Assembly: GCA_013822735.1 (NCBI GenBank)
Contig: PNKZ01000002.1
Coordinates: 310,001-374,000 of the forward strand
Direction of reading: 5' to 3'
Length of the DNA stretch: 64,000 bases
DNA from: Pirellula sp.
Lineage (GTDB): Bacteria > Planctomycetota > Planctomycetia > Pirellulales > PNKZ01
Shown here: positions 1 to 8,830 of the stretch, in pieces
How positions within the stretch are numbered: position 1 is the first letter of the stretch
Layout: the number at the start of each line of letters is the position of its first letter
The notes under the pieces: model-generated
Database searches by the model: none
What the model was told of the DNA's origin: nothing
What the model saw: only the letters and a program-made list of their open reading frames with translations
Position numbers and translations under genes: made by a program

Positions 1-435
1 TTCAAGAAGCGGCAAGTCGCGATGAGACTGCGACTTAGCGATTTTCAATTTCTTGGCGCCGCGGTGATTCCGCGAGCGGCATGAGGCAACGCATGTTGCC
101 GCCCGGCAACGGCGCTGCGGCGACGCGTGTTGCCGTTTCGCCACAAGCCGGCCGGGCGCGGCGAACTCTCGCGTTATGTATTGCGGAAATTGCGCTCGTC
201 CGATCGGTCGCACGTCGTAGAACGCGACCTAGGCTTGAATAAGACGGAAGCGCGGAACGGGCAGGCGCTAACGATTGCGCCGGTCGCTCAGGTCGCACGG
301 CGCGCATGGAACAAACATAACAACCGGCAATGGTTTCCTAAATTTGCGGGTTGGTAAATACAACCTATTTTCTTGATGACTACTCTGGAATTAGCCAGGG
401 TCCGTAAACACATCCTTTCGTGAAGGTGCTCCACG
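1..435. other. Gene-free leader upstream of the Tad operon
   Basis: No convincing coding region is seen here; the short open frames on either strand have no recognisable domain. A 7-bp hairpin (AAGTCGC at 14-20, GCGACTT at 30-36) followed by a T-rich stretch could be the end of an upstream transcript. A search for a short Flp pilin (hydrophobic helix after a Gly-Glu/Phe-type cleavage site) found none. The last ~90 bases hold a candidate promoter and the ribosome binding site of the first pilus gene. Confidence 0.5.
344..371 (+). promoter_or_regulatory. Candidate sigma70-type promoter of the Tad operon
   Basis: TTGCGG at 344-349 and TATTTT at 366-371 are separated by 16 bases, in the least GC-rich part of the leader, about 65 bases before the first start codon. 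The match is imperfect, so this is a candidate only. Confidence 0.3.
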
Positions 436-1026
436 GTGAATACCGTCGACTACATCCAATTTGGTTTCGTGGTGTTGTTCACCATGGTCGCCGCCGTGTG
501 CGATTTTCGCACGAAGCGGTTGCCCAATTGGTTAACGGTGCCGGGCTTCATCGCTGCGCTCATCTTTCACGGCGTACGCGGCGCGATGGAAGGAGGCTGG
601 AGTGGTGCGGGCGGAGCGTTGCTCACCGCGATGGGCGGCTTCGCCGTCGGCTTCGGCATTCTGTTCCTGCTGTGGATCATCGGCGGCGGCGGCGCGGGCG
701 ACGTCAAGCTCATGGGAGCGCTCGGCGCTTGGTTCGGCCCCATGAATACCTTCAACCTATTCGTCATCAGCACGGTGTTCGTCCTGATCTTGAGCGTCGG
801 CGTGCTGGCTTGGCAAACCATTCAAAAGGGCGCATTCAACGTCAAGCGTCGCTACCTGGGAGACGAATCGGCGAGCGACAAGCTCAAAGCGCGCGGCCTC
901 ACCCGTGAAGAAGCCGCGATGCAGCGCAAGGTGAAACGCCGCTTGATGCCGTACGGCGTGCCGGTGGCGCTGGCCGCTTGGGTGGTGCTGGTCTGGTCGT
1001 TCCGCTCGCAACTGTTTGGCGCCTAA
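436..1026 (+). CDS. Prepilin peptidase, A24 family (CpaA/TadV-like)
   Basis: A 196-residue polytopic membrane aspartic protease that should cut the leader from Flp-type prepilins and TadE-like pseudopilins at the cytoplasmic membrane. Both A24 aspartate signatures are visible: VCDFRTKRLPN near residue 23 and GAGDVKLMGALG near residue 92, the second being the GxGD motif. Hydrophobic helices occupy most of the chain. The short size without an N-methylation domain fits CpaA/TadV rather than PilD. The start is a GTG, preceded by GAAGG about 8 bases upstream. It is the first gene of a run of seven same-strand pilus genes; the next gene begins about 20 bases after its stop. Confidence 0.85.
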   Translation: MNTVDYIQFGFVVLFTMVAAVCDFRTKRLPNWLTVPGFIAALIFHGVRGAMEGGWSGAGGALLTAMGGFAVGFGILFLLWIIGGGGAGDVKLMGALGAWFGPMNTFNLFVISTVFVLILSVGVLAWQTIQKGAFNVKRRYLGDESASDKLKARGLTREEAAMQRKVKRRLMPYGVPVALAAWVVLVWSFRSQLFGA

Positions 1027-1047
1027 AGCGTGCAGGATCCTCGTCGT

Positions 1048-1473
1048 ATGAAACGAATCAACGCAACTCGACGCTCGTCGCAACGCCGCCGCCGGCTCGG
1101 CGCCGTGCTCAGCATGGAGCTGATCCTCGTGCTGCCGATCATGCTCGGCATGATCTGCGCGCTCATCGAATTCGGCATGTTGTGGAGTTCGGGGCAACGC
1201 GTGAAAGAAGCGGCGTCGGCCGGTTGCCGAACCGCGACGTTTCGCGGCGCTGATGAAACCGCCATCCGCAAGAGCATCGAGCGAACCTTGGGCCGCAAGT
1301 CGCTGGTAACCAATTACAGTCTTCAAATCGATAAACCTGGTCCGGATTCGAAGGAAGTCGCCGTGACGGTGAGCGTGCCGATGAAGGCCGCCGCGCCCGA
1401 CCTGCTGTCTTTCATCGGCTTCGGTCTGAAGCAACGAGCCGTGATCGCGCGAACGATCATGCGTTGCGAGTAG
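1048..1473 (+). CDS. TadE-like pseudopilin / pilus assembly protein
   Basis: A 141-residue protein. A basic N-terminal segment (many Arg in residues 1-22) precedes one hydrophobic helix containing LVLPIMLGMICALIEFGML, the TadE domain signature (hydrophobic helix with an internal Glu about residue 38). Proteins of this type are processed by the prepilin peptidase and sit in the inner membrane or periplasm as minor components of the Tad machine. A GTG at 1030 is in frame, but the ATG at 1048 has AGGAT upstream and is preferred. It lies between the peptidase and CpaB genes, the usual Tad order. The 95-base gap to cpaB contains nothing obvious except the next ribosome binding site. Confidence 0.8.
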   Translation: MKRINATRRSSQRRRRLGAVLSMELILVLPIMLGMICALIEFGMLWSSGQRVKEAASAGCRTATFRGADETAIRKSIERTLGRKSLVTNYSLQIDKPGPDSKEVAVTVSVPMKAAAPDLLSFIGFGLKQRAVIARTIMRCE

Positions 1474-1568
1474 CGTCCGAGTCCGATCGCGTGTTGAAAT
1501 AGTCACGGCGTCGAATACGACGTCCGTTCAAGTCTGAATGAAATAGTTCCGCAAGAGAGGATGAAACC

Positions 1569-2786
1569 ATGGCTCGCATTAGTACCGGCACGATGACCGT
1601 CGGAATTTTCGCCGTCTTATTCGGCTTGGCAGGAGCTTATGCTCTGCGCGCCGCGTTGACGGGCCCCGCCCCGCTTCCGCCCGCCGCTCCGCGTACCGTT
1701 TCGGTGCCGTTGGCGACGCTGAACATCCCGGCGGGACGTCAGATCGTCATGGCCGACTTGGCCTTGGCGCCCATGACCGCCGAAGACATGAAGTCGCGCA
1801 AATACAATCTCGATTTGGTGATGCTCGATACCAGCCAAATCATCGGGCGCATCGTGCAAACCGACATCAAGCAAGGCGAGCCGATTCTCACGACGGCTCT
1901 CTATCCGCAAGGTTCCGGTCCGAAGCTTTCGGATAAGCTGAAGCCGGGCATGCGCGCTCTGACGATTCCGATCGACAACCTCGCGGCCGTCGGCGGCTCG
2001 ACCGTCGAAGGCTGCTTCGTCGACGTCATCTTCCGTTCGAAGAAGCGCGATGCCGACATGCTCCGCGGCATTCTTGAAATTCCGGCGACCACCGTTACGT
2101 TGTTGGAAAACGTCGAAGTGTTGTCGGTGGGGCGCGTGGGCGATCCTGACGCCGGCGCCGCCAACGGAAACGTCGACGTCCGTCAACGTTCGCAAAACAA
2201 CACCGCCGGTCCTAAGGGGTACGGCACCAACTACCAAGACTCGACCGTCGTCAGCGTGACGATCGCCGTGTCGCCGGATCAAGCAAACGTCATCAAGGCG
2301 GTGCTCGGTCAAGGGGAAATGTCGCTCGCGCTCCGCTCGGGGCCTGCCGCCGCGGATAAGCCGGGTCCTCAAGGTGCGGCGACCGATGCCGTGACGCCGA
2401 ACAAGTACACCCTGGAGAGCATCCTCGGCGTCAAGCATCCGACCATCGCCAGCATGGATCGCATCGAGATCTTCCGCGGCAGCAATGGGCGTCAGTCGAT
2501 GAGCTTCGCCGACGATAAGCTCGTCAAAGACGAACAGAGTTTGGTCCCCGGAGTTCCCTCCGGTCTGACGTTCCCGGTGCCTGCTCAAGTGCCGGCCATG
2601 TCGAACGCTTCGGCGGCCGTCGGGGTCGATTCGAAGACCTACCGTCCGACTCCGAACATCTTTCAAGGTGGCGGCGGATGGGGACGCGGCGGCGTGGGCG
2701 GCTACGGCGGCGGCTTCGGCGGTTACGGCGGCGCATACGACTACGCGCCTCGCAACTACGGCGGCTATGGCGGCTACGGCTTCTAG
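1569..2786 (+). CDS. cpaB: Flp pilus assembly protein CpaB/RcpC with Gly/Tyr-rich tail
   Basis: A 405-residue protein with one N-terminal transmembrane helix (about residues 7-27) and an Ala/Pro hinge. A SAF domain follows (roughly residues 44-110, with VPLATLNIPAGRQIV), then the RcpC/CpaB beta region (to about residue 300). CpaB proteins act in the periplasm, where they are thought to gate or stabilise the Tad secretin. The start follows AGAGAGGA by about 9 bases. The last ~40 residues are unusual: almost entirely Gly, Tyr and Phe in GGYGG-type repeats, predicted disordered or adhesive and not part of the CpaB family core. No secretin gene follows, although one usually sits next to cpaB. Confidence 0.85.
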   Translation: MARISTGTMTVGIFAVLFGLAGAYALRAALTGPAPLPPAAPRTVSVPLATLNIPAGRQIVMADLALAPMTAEDMKSRKYNLDLVMLDTSQIIGRIVQTDIKQGEPILTTALYPQGSGPKLSDKLKPGMRALTIPIDNLAAVGGSTVEGCFVDVIFRSKKRDADMLRGILEIPATTVTLLENVEVLSVGRVGDPDAGAANGNVDVRQRSQNNTAGPKGYGTNYQDSTVVSVTIAVSPDQANVIKAVLGQGEMSLALRSGPAAADKPGPQGAATDAVTPNKYTLESILGVKHPTIASMDRIEIFRGSNGRQSMSFADDKLVKDEQSLVPGVPSGLTFPVPAQVPAMSNASAAVGVDSKTYRPTPNIFQGGGGWGRGGVGGYGGGFGGYGGAYDYAPRNYGGYGGYGF

Positions 2787-2842
2787 TTCCACGGTCGGTC
2801 GAACTGATTTTCTCGCAGCGAGTACGAAGACTTTCCGCAGCC

Positions 2843-4186
2843 ATGAACACGCGATCTCACCTGCCGACGCCGAGCGCTCCGCGATGCCCCGCATCGCGTC
2901 GATCGCGCATTGCGCGGCAGGGGACTCGACGCGGGTTGAGCTCCGGTTTGTTGATCCTGGCCTGTGTGTTCCTCTCCGGCTTCATTGCCTTGGGGCTCAA
3001 TACGGCTCGGTTGCTGTGCGTGCGGGCCGAATTGCATGCGGCTTGTGAAGCGGCGGCGTTGGCCGGGGTTGCGGAGTTGCTCGACGAAGGAGAAATCTGC
3101 GGCAACCCGGATATTCGCGACGACATTCTCATGGCTCGCGAATCGGCACGGCTCGCCGGCTTGCGAAACTACGTCGATGGTCGCGGCTTTCGACTCGATC
3201 CCAACTCTCGCAACCTGCCCGGCGGCCATATCGTCGTCGGCAGCGTCGAACCGCTGGGGCCGGTCGGCATGCCGCTCGGCATTCCGCCCGACATCGACAA
3301 TCCGGGCGCCGTGAATACGCTGCGGGTCACAGGGCGATTGTCGCAAAACACCTTCAATAAAGTCTCGCTGTGGCTCGGCGGTTTGACCGGCGTCACCACC
3401 GCCGATCCGGCCTGCGTCGTGCAAGCGACGCTCGATCAACGCGTCGCGGGCTTCCGTCCGGAACCGGGCGTGAAAGTCCCCGTCGTCCCCCTTATCGCCG
3501 AGTACGACGCCTGGATCGAGCAATCGCTGGCATCCCCCACGGCCGGCGTGAACGACAATTTCGGCTTCGACCCGTTTACGGGCCAAGTCACCGCCGGACC
3601 CGACGGCATTCCGGAATTGGTATTCGTTTGCGGAGTTCCGAATTCCGAACCACCGACTCCTGATGACGAGCCCGCTGCGGATGCTTCCGCGACCGAAGCC
3701 CCTGCGGCTGACGGCGAGGAAACCGAAGAGACGGCGCCGCCGCAGGCCGTGCCCGGTTGGTGCGTCGTGCCGGATTTGTTTAACGAACTGAATATCGACT
3801 ACGTCTGGCCGGTGCGTGCCCGCGAAGGTTTGTCGCGCGGCGATCTCTCGGCCTACGGCGGTCAACTTGTCTTGAATGGTCCTACGCTCAATATGGCGGT
3901 CTTGCCGGCGATGCCCGGCGAGCTGGCTTACGGACTCATGGACATCATCGGGTCGACCCGTGCTTGGCCGTTGGCCGATGCCGTGTCGGCGTCGTCGGAA
4001 TATCCGTCGTGTGAAGTCGTCGACTTCGCGGCGGGCCGGATCGTGGCGGTTCGTCGAACGCCCGATACGCAAAACAGTACTTGGGAGATCGTCGTCCAAC
4101 CCACGACGCTCGTCAGCAGTCAGGCGGTCACCGGTTCGGCGACCCCGCGCAATCCTTGGATCGGAAAATTGGAGCTCACGCAATAG
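2843..4186 (+). CDS. TadG/TadE-like pilus assembly protein, large
   Basis: A 447-residue protein. A basic N terminus rich in Ser/Arg/Pro is followed by one hydrophobic helix (SSGLLILACVFLSGFIALGL region, about residues 33-55) and the ALAGVAEL pattern typical of TadG-like Flp pilus proteins. The remainder should be periplasmic or extracellular. An acidic, Ala/Glu/Pro-rich linker spans about residues 267-304 and has no counterpart in short TadE proteins. An in-frame start further upstream (2678) would overlap cpaB by over 100 bases; the ATG at 2843 is preferred. Only two bases separate its stop from the cpaF start, indicating co-translation. The family assignment rests on the N-terminal part and the context; the C-terminal part is not recognised. 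Confidence 0.65.
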   Translation: MNTRSHLPTPSAPRCPASRRSRIARQGTRRGLSSGLLILACVFLSGFIALGLNTARLLCVRAELHAACEAAALAGVAELLDEGEICGNPDIRDDILMARESARLAGLRNYVDGRGFRLDPNSRNLPGGHIVVGSVEPLGPVGMPLGIPPDIDNPGAVNTLRVTGRLSQNTFNKVSLWLGGLTGVTTADPACVVQATLDQRVAGFRPEPGVKVPVVPLIAEYDAWIEQSLASPTAGVNDNFGFDPFTGQVTAGPDGIPELVFVCGVPNSEPPTPDDEPAADASATEAPAADGEETEETAPPQAVPGWCVVPDLFNELNIDYVWPVRAREGLSRGDLSAYGGQLVLNGPTLNMAVLPAMPGELAYGLMDIIGSTRAWPLADAVSASSEYPSCEVVDFAAGRIVAVRRTPDTQNSTWEIVVQPTTLVSSQAVTGSATPRNPWIGKLELTQ

Positions 4187-4188
4187 CC

Positions 4189-5520
4189 ATGAATACTTCC
4201 TTCGCAATTGGCGGCAACGGGGCGGACCGGGTCATCGACGCTTCCGAGCACGAGTTTCAACGGATCAAGTCGTTGCTGCACGAGCAACTCGTCGAGTCGT
4301 TCGACTTGTCGAAGATCACGCGCATCAATCGCCAGCAACTGGCGGAAGAAGTGCGGACGATGGCCAACACCGCCGTCGGCAATCGCAAAGACATCGCCCA
4401 GAAGATCGACCGCAACCGTCTGATGGACGAGTTGATGGACGAAATCTTCGGCTTCGGTCCGCTGGAGTTGCTGCTCAAGGATCCGACGATCAACGATATC
4501 CTGGTCAACGACGCGAAGACGGTCTACGTCGAACGCCGCGGCAAGCTGGAACTGACCGATCTACAGTTCCACGACGATCAGCACCTCATTCGCATCATTC
4601 AAAAGATCGTCTCCAAGCTCGGCCGTCGTATCGACGAATCGAGCCCGATGGTCGACGCCCGTCTCCCCGACGGCAGCCGCGTGAACGCCGTGATTCCGCC
4701 GCTGGCGCTCGACGGCCCGACGCTTTCCATTCGTCGCTTCGGCGCCGATCCGCTCAAGATCGAAGACTTGCTCCGTTTCGGCACGATCCTGCCCGAGATG
4801 ACGCAGTTCGTCGCCGCGGCCGTGGCGGCTCGCTGCAGCATTCTCTTCTCCGGCGGAACCGGCGCCGGTAAGACGACGCTGCTCAACGCCTTCTCGCGCT
4901 ACGTGCCGGCGGAAGAACGCATCATCACGATCGAAGATTCGGCGGAACTTATCCTGCAACACCGCCACCGCATCCGTATGGAAACGCGGCCGGCGAATAC
5001 CGAAGGCATCGGCGCCGTCACCCAGCGCGACTTGGTCCGCAATAGCTTGCGTATGCGTCCTGATCGGATCATCGTCGGCGAAGTCCGCGGTCCCGAAGTT
5101 TGGGACATGTTGCAAGCCATGAACACGGGCCACGAAGGTTCGATGACGACGATCCACGCCAATACGGCCCGCGATGCGCTCACCCGTTTGGAAATGATGG
5201 TGGCGATGACCGGCGTCGAATTGCCGATCAGCGTCATTCGCCAGTACGCGGCGGCCGGCATCAACCTGGTCGTACACGGCTCGCGCCTCAAGGGCGGACC
5301 GCGACGCATCATGCAAGTGTCGGAAATCGTCGGCGTAAAGAACGGCGACTACGTGCTCGAAGACATTTTCGGCTTCGAACAAACGGGGGTCGATGCTTCG
5401 GGTACCGCCGTCGGCGAGTTTTTCGCGACCGGCTATCGTCCGAAGTGCTTAAGCCGCTTGAAGGCGGCCGGCGTCACGTTGAACGACGAAATGTTCGCCG
5501 CTCGCCGCGTCGTTCAATAA
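4189..5520 (+). CDS. cpaF: Tad/Flp pilus secretion ATPase CpaF (TadA)
   Basis: A 443-residue cytoplasmic hexameric ATPase of the type II/IV secretion GspE superfamily, which powers Tad pilus assembly. It has an N-terminal helical part (residues 1-110, including [19 protein letters not shown]) and the Walker A motif GGTGAGKTT near residue 222. The Asp-box/Walker B region is [15 protein letters not shown] near residue 297, and the His-box is [16 protein letters not shown] near residue 320. Length and motif order match CpaF. The ATG at 4189 begins two bases after the preceding stop; an earlier in-frame codon would lie inside tadG. TadB follows after an 83-base gap. Confidence 0.95.
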   Translation: MNTSFAIGGNGADRVIDASEHEFQRIKSLLHEQLVESFDLSKITRINRQQLAEEVRTMANTAVGNRKDIAQKIDRNRLMDELMDEIFGFGPLELLLKDPTINDILVNDAKTVYVERRGKLELTDLQFHDDQHLIRIIQKIVSKLGRRIDESSPMVDARLPDGSRVNAVIPPLALDGPTLSIRRFGADPLKIEDLLRFGTILPEMTQFVAAAVAARCSILFSGGTGAGKTTLLNAFSRYVPAEERIITIEDSAELILQHRHRIRMETRPANTEGIGAVTQRDLVRNSLRMRPDRIIVGEVRGPEVWDMLQAMNTGHEGSMTTIHANTARDALTRLEMMVAMTGVELPISVIRQYAAAGINLVVHGSRLKGGPRRIMQVSEIVGVKNGDYVLEDIFGFEQTGVDASGTAVGEFFATGYRPKCLSRLKAAGVTLNDEMFAARRVVQ

Positions 5521-5603
5521 CGACCGAGATCCATCCGCTCCGTCCTCGTGAACGTTTGAACTCGGCACCGTAACGAAACAGTTTTTCGCGAAGCATTACG
5601 AAC

Positions 5604-6530
5604 ATGGACACGACGCTTCTTCTCTACTTCGGTTTGCTGGCCGTGTTTCTCGGCTCGGCGATCTATTTGATCGTGCGCGATCTGAATGTCGACAATCCTC
5701 AGAAAGCCGTCGAAGAAGAACAACCCAAGCTCTCGACGCTGCCGTTCGCCGGAGACCAAGTTCCGCCGGACGGTGTGAGCGACCGTATTGATTACCGCTT
5801 TCGCGAGCTGATTTTTCAATCGGGTCTCGACCTGGCTCCGGAGCCGGCTTTTCTCTTGATGGTGTTCGCCGGTCTGCTCGTCGGCGGCGGCATCTTCCTC
5901 TGGCGCGACGACGTGATGCTGGGGGTCCTCGGCTTCCTCGTCGGGTTTGTCGCCACTTTCACCTATTACGTCGTGCAACGACGAACGCATCTCAAGACTC
6001 TCCAAGAGCAACTTCCCGGCTCGATGGAAACGATGGCTCGCGCGGTGCGCGCCGGCGAAACGCTGGATCAAGCGGTCGAAGCGACCGGTAAGGGGACGCT
6101 GGAGCCGCTCGGCGTCGAATGGCGCCGAACGTCGCGGCACTTGGAGATGGGCCTCGCCGTCCCCGCCGCGATGAAGTCGATGATTAAGCGCGTGCCGCTG
6201 ATGGAACTCCGCATTTTGTCGACCGCGCTCAATGTCCAACGTCGCACGGGCGGTAACCTCGCGGCGACGCTCGATCGCATGTCGCAAGTGATCCGCGACC
6301 GATTGAGCTACCATCGCCAATTTCAAGCCGCGACCGGTTCGAGCCGGATGGCCACGCTCCTGATCGCCATGGCCGGCCCCGCCGTGTTTACGTACATGAT
6401 GATCTTCCAGCACGACTACATGGGCCAATTCTTCATCTTGCCCGGCGGCATCACGCTGCTGGCGATCGCCGGCGTGCTGCAGGTGATCGGTCTCGTTTGG
6501 GTCTACGGCCTGCTGCGGAACAACTACTAG
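5604..6530 (+). CDS. tadB: Type II secretion F-domain protein TadB
   Basis: A 308-residue inner-membrane platform protein of the Tad pilus. It has an N-terminal membrane helix (residues 4-24), two close helices near residues 80-120, the cytoplasmic T2SSF domain (about residues 140-260, with LPGSMETMARAVRAGETLDQA), and two C-terminal helices. TadB pairs with TadC to form the platform on which CpaF acts. The start ATG is the first in frame after the gap that follows cpaF. Codon use and composition match the neighbours. Confidence 0.9.
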   Translation: MDTTLLLYFGLLAVFLGSAIYLIVRDLNVDNPQKAVEEEQPKLSTLPFAGDQVPPDGVSDRIDYRFRELIFQSGLDLAPEPAFLLMVFAGLLVGGGIFLWRDDVMLGVLGFLVGFVATFTYYVVQRRTHLKTLQEQLPGSMETMARAVRAGETLDQAVEATGKGTLEPLGVEWRRTSRHLEMGLAVPAAMKSMIKRVPLMELRILSTALNVQRRTGGNLAATLDRMSQVIRDRLSYHRQFQAATGSSRMATLLIAMAGPAVFTYMMIFQHDYMGQFFILPGGITLLAIAGVLQVIGLVWVYGLLRNNY

Positions 6531-6581
6531 GAACGCGCCGCTTCGCGTCGGCCCGACATCGACTAACTAACGCAATTTGCC

Positions 6582-7496
6582 ATGATTATTAATATCGTCA
6601 CTATCGCGGCGTTCTTCCTCTTCGCGGGCCTCGTGTTCGCGATGCGGGCCCTCATTATGAGCTGGCAAGGAACGTTTGCCTCGCAACTCGTCGGTCAAGA
6701 GTCCGGAACCTACGTGCCGAGCGAGCCGGTATTCGGCGCGCTGACCGACCCGTTGGCCGAGCAATTGCCCGTCTTGGGCGCCACGGAAGACTCGCTGGTA
6801 CGCGATCTTCGCCGCGCAGGCTACTACAAGCCTTCGGCGAGGAACGAGTTTCTGGCGCTACGGAACATCATGGCGATCGGCATCGTGATCCTTACGGCGT
6901 CGGCGGCGGTGCTCGTCGGGCCGGAACGTCGCGACTTATTGCCGCGAATCATTATCTGGGGTTTCGCCGCGGCCGCCTTGGCCTACGTCTTGCCCTGGTT
7001 GTTTCTCAAACAAAAAGTTCGCAGCCGTGCCGAGGTGATTCAACGCGGCTTGCCGGATGCTTTCGACATGCTCACGATGTGCTTGTCGGGCGGCTTGGGA
7101 GTGAACGATTCATTAGCTCACGTGAGCCGAGAGATCTATCCGGCGCATCCGGCCCTGGGACTTGAGCTGGAGATCGTGCGCCGCCAAGCGGAAATGAGTT
7201 CGCTGAGCGACGGCTTCCGTCACTTTGCCGAACGGGTCGACATTCCGGAGACGGCGGCTCTCAATGCGCTGATGCAACAAAACGAGCGACTCGGTACGAA
7301 CGTGGTGCAAGCCGTGCGTGATTTCTCCGACGAGATTCGGACGCGCCAACGTCAAACGGCCGACGAGCGTGCCAGCAAAGCGGGCATCAAGCTGCTCTTC
7401 CCGCTGGTGTTCTGTTTGGCGCCGGCAGCGATGATCGTTCTCTGGGGCCCTGCCCTCTTGGAACTCCGCAACTTCTTCGCCACGTTCGGCGACTAG
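6582..7496 (+). CDS. tadC: Type II secretion F-domain protein TadC
   Basis: A 304-residue inner-membrane protein, the second T2SSF-domain platform subunit. An N-terminal helix (residues 4-27) is followed by a pair of helices near residues 95-145, a T2SSF domain (about 155-280, with RGLPDAFDMLTMCLSGGLGVNDSL) and a terminal helix ending in LFPLVFCLAPAAMIVLWGPAL. The GxGxxxxL pattern is that of TadC. It is the last gene of the operon; a perfect 11-bp terminator hairpin follows within 40 bases, so the seven pilus genes are probably one transcript. Confidence 0.9.
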   Translation: MIINIVTIAAFFLFAGLVFAMRALIMSWQGTFASQLVGQESGTYVPSEPVFGALTDPLAEQLPVLGATEDSLVRDLRRAGYYKPSARNEFLALRNIMAIGIVILTASAAVLVGPERRDLLPRIIIWGFAAAALAYVLPWLFLKQKVRSRAEVIQRGLPDAFDMLTMCLSGGLGVNDSLAHVSREIYPAHPALGLELEIVRRQAEMSSLSDGFRHFAERVDIPETAALNALMQQNERLGTNVVQAVRDFSDEIRTRQRQTADERASKAGIKLLFPLVFCLAPAAMIVLWGPALLELRNFFATFGD

Positions 7497-7533
7497 GCTG
7501 CCGGCCCCGCCGAAAAAATCGAAAACGCCCGAG

Positions 7534-7570
7534 AGCCCGAGGAACCCCCTTCCTCGGGCTTTCTTTTTTT
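7534..7570 (+). terminator. Rho-independent terminator of the Tad operon
   Basis: AGCCCGAGGAA (7534-7544) pairs perfectly with TTCCTCGGGCT (7550-7560) around a CCCCC loop, followed by TTCTTTTTTT. It lies 37 bases after the tadC stop and 25 bases before the next gene. Confidence 0.9.
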
Positions 7571-7594
7571 GCCGCGGGCGCAACAATAGTGAGT

Positions 7595-7963
7595 ATGAAA
7601 CGAGTACTCAGCATCGGTCAGTGCGGGTTTGATCACGGGCAGCTATCGGCGCTGTTGCGCCGAGAGTTCGGAGCCGAGACCGTGGCGGCGGCGACCTTGC
7701 CGCAAGCAGAACGCCTGCTCGAAGGAGAGCGCCCTGCGCTGATTCTGGTCAACCGCAAGCTCGACATCGACGGCGGCGACGGTATGGAGATCGTGCGGCG
7801 CTTATGCGCCGACGAAAAAACGAGCGGCATCCCCGTGATGCTCGTGACGAACTATCCGGAATACCAAGCGGAAGCAGGCACCTTGGGCGCCAAGCCGGGC
7901 TTCGGCAAAAGCGAACTGGGACGTCCGGAAACGCTCGACAAGTTGCGGGCTTACTTGCAGTAA
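7595..7963 (+). CDS. Degenerate receiver-domain protein
   Basis: A 122-residue protein whose whole length fits a CheY-like fold: beta1 MKRVLSIGQCG, helix 1 QLSALLRREFG, beta3 PALILVNRKLDIDGGDGMEIV, and a beta4 segment GIPVMLVTN. In true receivers the end of beta3 carries the phospho-accepting Asp; here that place is Asn (ILVN). The acidic pair at the end of beta1 is also missing (SIGQ), so it is probably not phosphorylated. The conserved Lys near the end may be represented by GFGKSEL. A GTG at 7589 is possible, but ATG at 7595 is preferred. It stands alone between the Tad terminator and phoU; its partner is unknown. Confidence 0.6.
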   Translation: MKRVLSIGQCGFDHGQLSALLRREFGAETVAAATLPQAERLLEGERPALILVNRKLDIDGGDGMEIVRRLCADEKTSGIPVMLVTNYPEYQAEAGTLGAKPGFGKSELGRPETLDKLRAYLQ

Positions 7964-7979
7964 CGCCGGTCGGTAGCGT

Positions 7980-8639
7980 TTAAGCGCCCGCGTTGTGCCG
8001 CACGATGTCCCCTTCGATGATGAAGATCACTTCTTCGGCGATGTGCGTCGCCATATCCCCGAGCCGCTCGAGGTTGCGCGTTACGGAATAGAGCTTCAGC
8101 AGCGAATCGAGCTCGTCCGGATGGTTGCGAATAGTATTGCGCAACTCTTCGTAGAGCTCGTCTTTCAGGCTATCGACTTCGTCGTCGTCGGCGAGAACTT
8201 GGCGCGCCAACTCCACGTCGCTGTTGACGAAGGCGTCCATGCTCCGCTTCACCATGAGCCGCGCCTTTTCGGCGATCTCGCGAAAATCGACGTTCGCGCT
8301 CGTCGGCGAAACGCCGCAGAGGTAGCTGACGTTCTTGCCGATCTTCTTCGCCAGGTCACCCATGCGCTCGAGATCGTTGTTGATCTTCAGCGTGGCGACG
8401 ACAAAGCGGAGATCGCTGGCGACCGGCTGATGGAGCGCCAGAATCTGTTGGCATTCCCCTTCGATGCGCACTTCCATGTTGTCGATTTCGGCATCCGCCG
8501 CCACGACCTCGCGAGCGAGTCGCGAATCGCGTTGCACGAGCGCTTGAACCACCTTCGCGACGGCGTCTTCCACCGTGCTCGAAAGAAAAAGAAGGTGATG
8601 CTTCAGATCGTGCAGCAGCTGCGGAAGACTTTGATTCAT
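7980..8639 (-). CDS. phoU: Phosphate transport/signalling regulator PhoU
   Basis: A 219-residue cytoplasmic protein with two PhoU three-helix repeats (about residues 15-105 and 115-205). It carries the metal-binding acidic signatures of the family, EVVAADAEIDNMEVRIEGECQQIL and LADDDEVDSLKDELYEELR. PhoU damps the PhoR/PhoB response and controls Pst uptake. The ATG at 8639 gives the normal PhoU start MNQSLPQLLHDL; longer in-frame versions add residues unlike the family. No pst or phoBR gene is adjacent. It ends 16 bases from the convergent receiver-like gene. Confidence 0.9.
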   Translation of the reverse strand: MNQSLPQLLHDLKHHLLFLSSTVEDAVAKVVQALVQRDSRLAREVVAADAEIDNMEVRIEGECQQILALHQPVASDLRFVVATLKINNDLERMGDLAKKIGKNVSYLCGVSPTSANVDFREIAEKARLMVKRSMDAFVNSDVELARQVLADDDEVDSLKDELYEELRNTIRNHPDELDSLLKLYSVTRNLERLGDMATHIAEEVIFIIEGDIVRHNAGA

Positions 8640-8830
8640 CGAGCGTCCATCCATGAGATTTGCAGGGCCCTCGTGTCGAAGCAAGCGCAAGTGCGCGACG
8701 ATGTAATGTCTAACGTAACGGTGGCCGCCGGCTGCGTAAAGCGGATTCGTGGCGAAACAACATGCTCGGCACAATGGAGAAGAAATGTGAGAAATGCATT
8801 AGACGCCGGCACGATGGCAAGCTCGTGGCG

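Noticed and set aside
1617-2894. A 425-codon minus-strand frame opposite cpaB
   Set aside because: Composition is Arg/His/Asp-rich shadow; the plus strand encodes CpaB with family motifs and a ribosome binding site.
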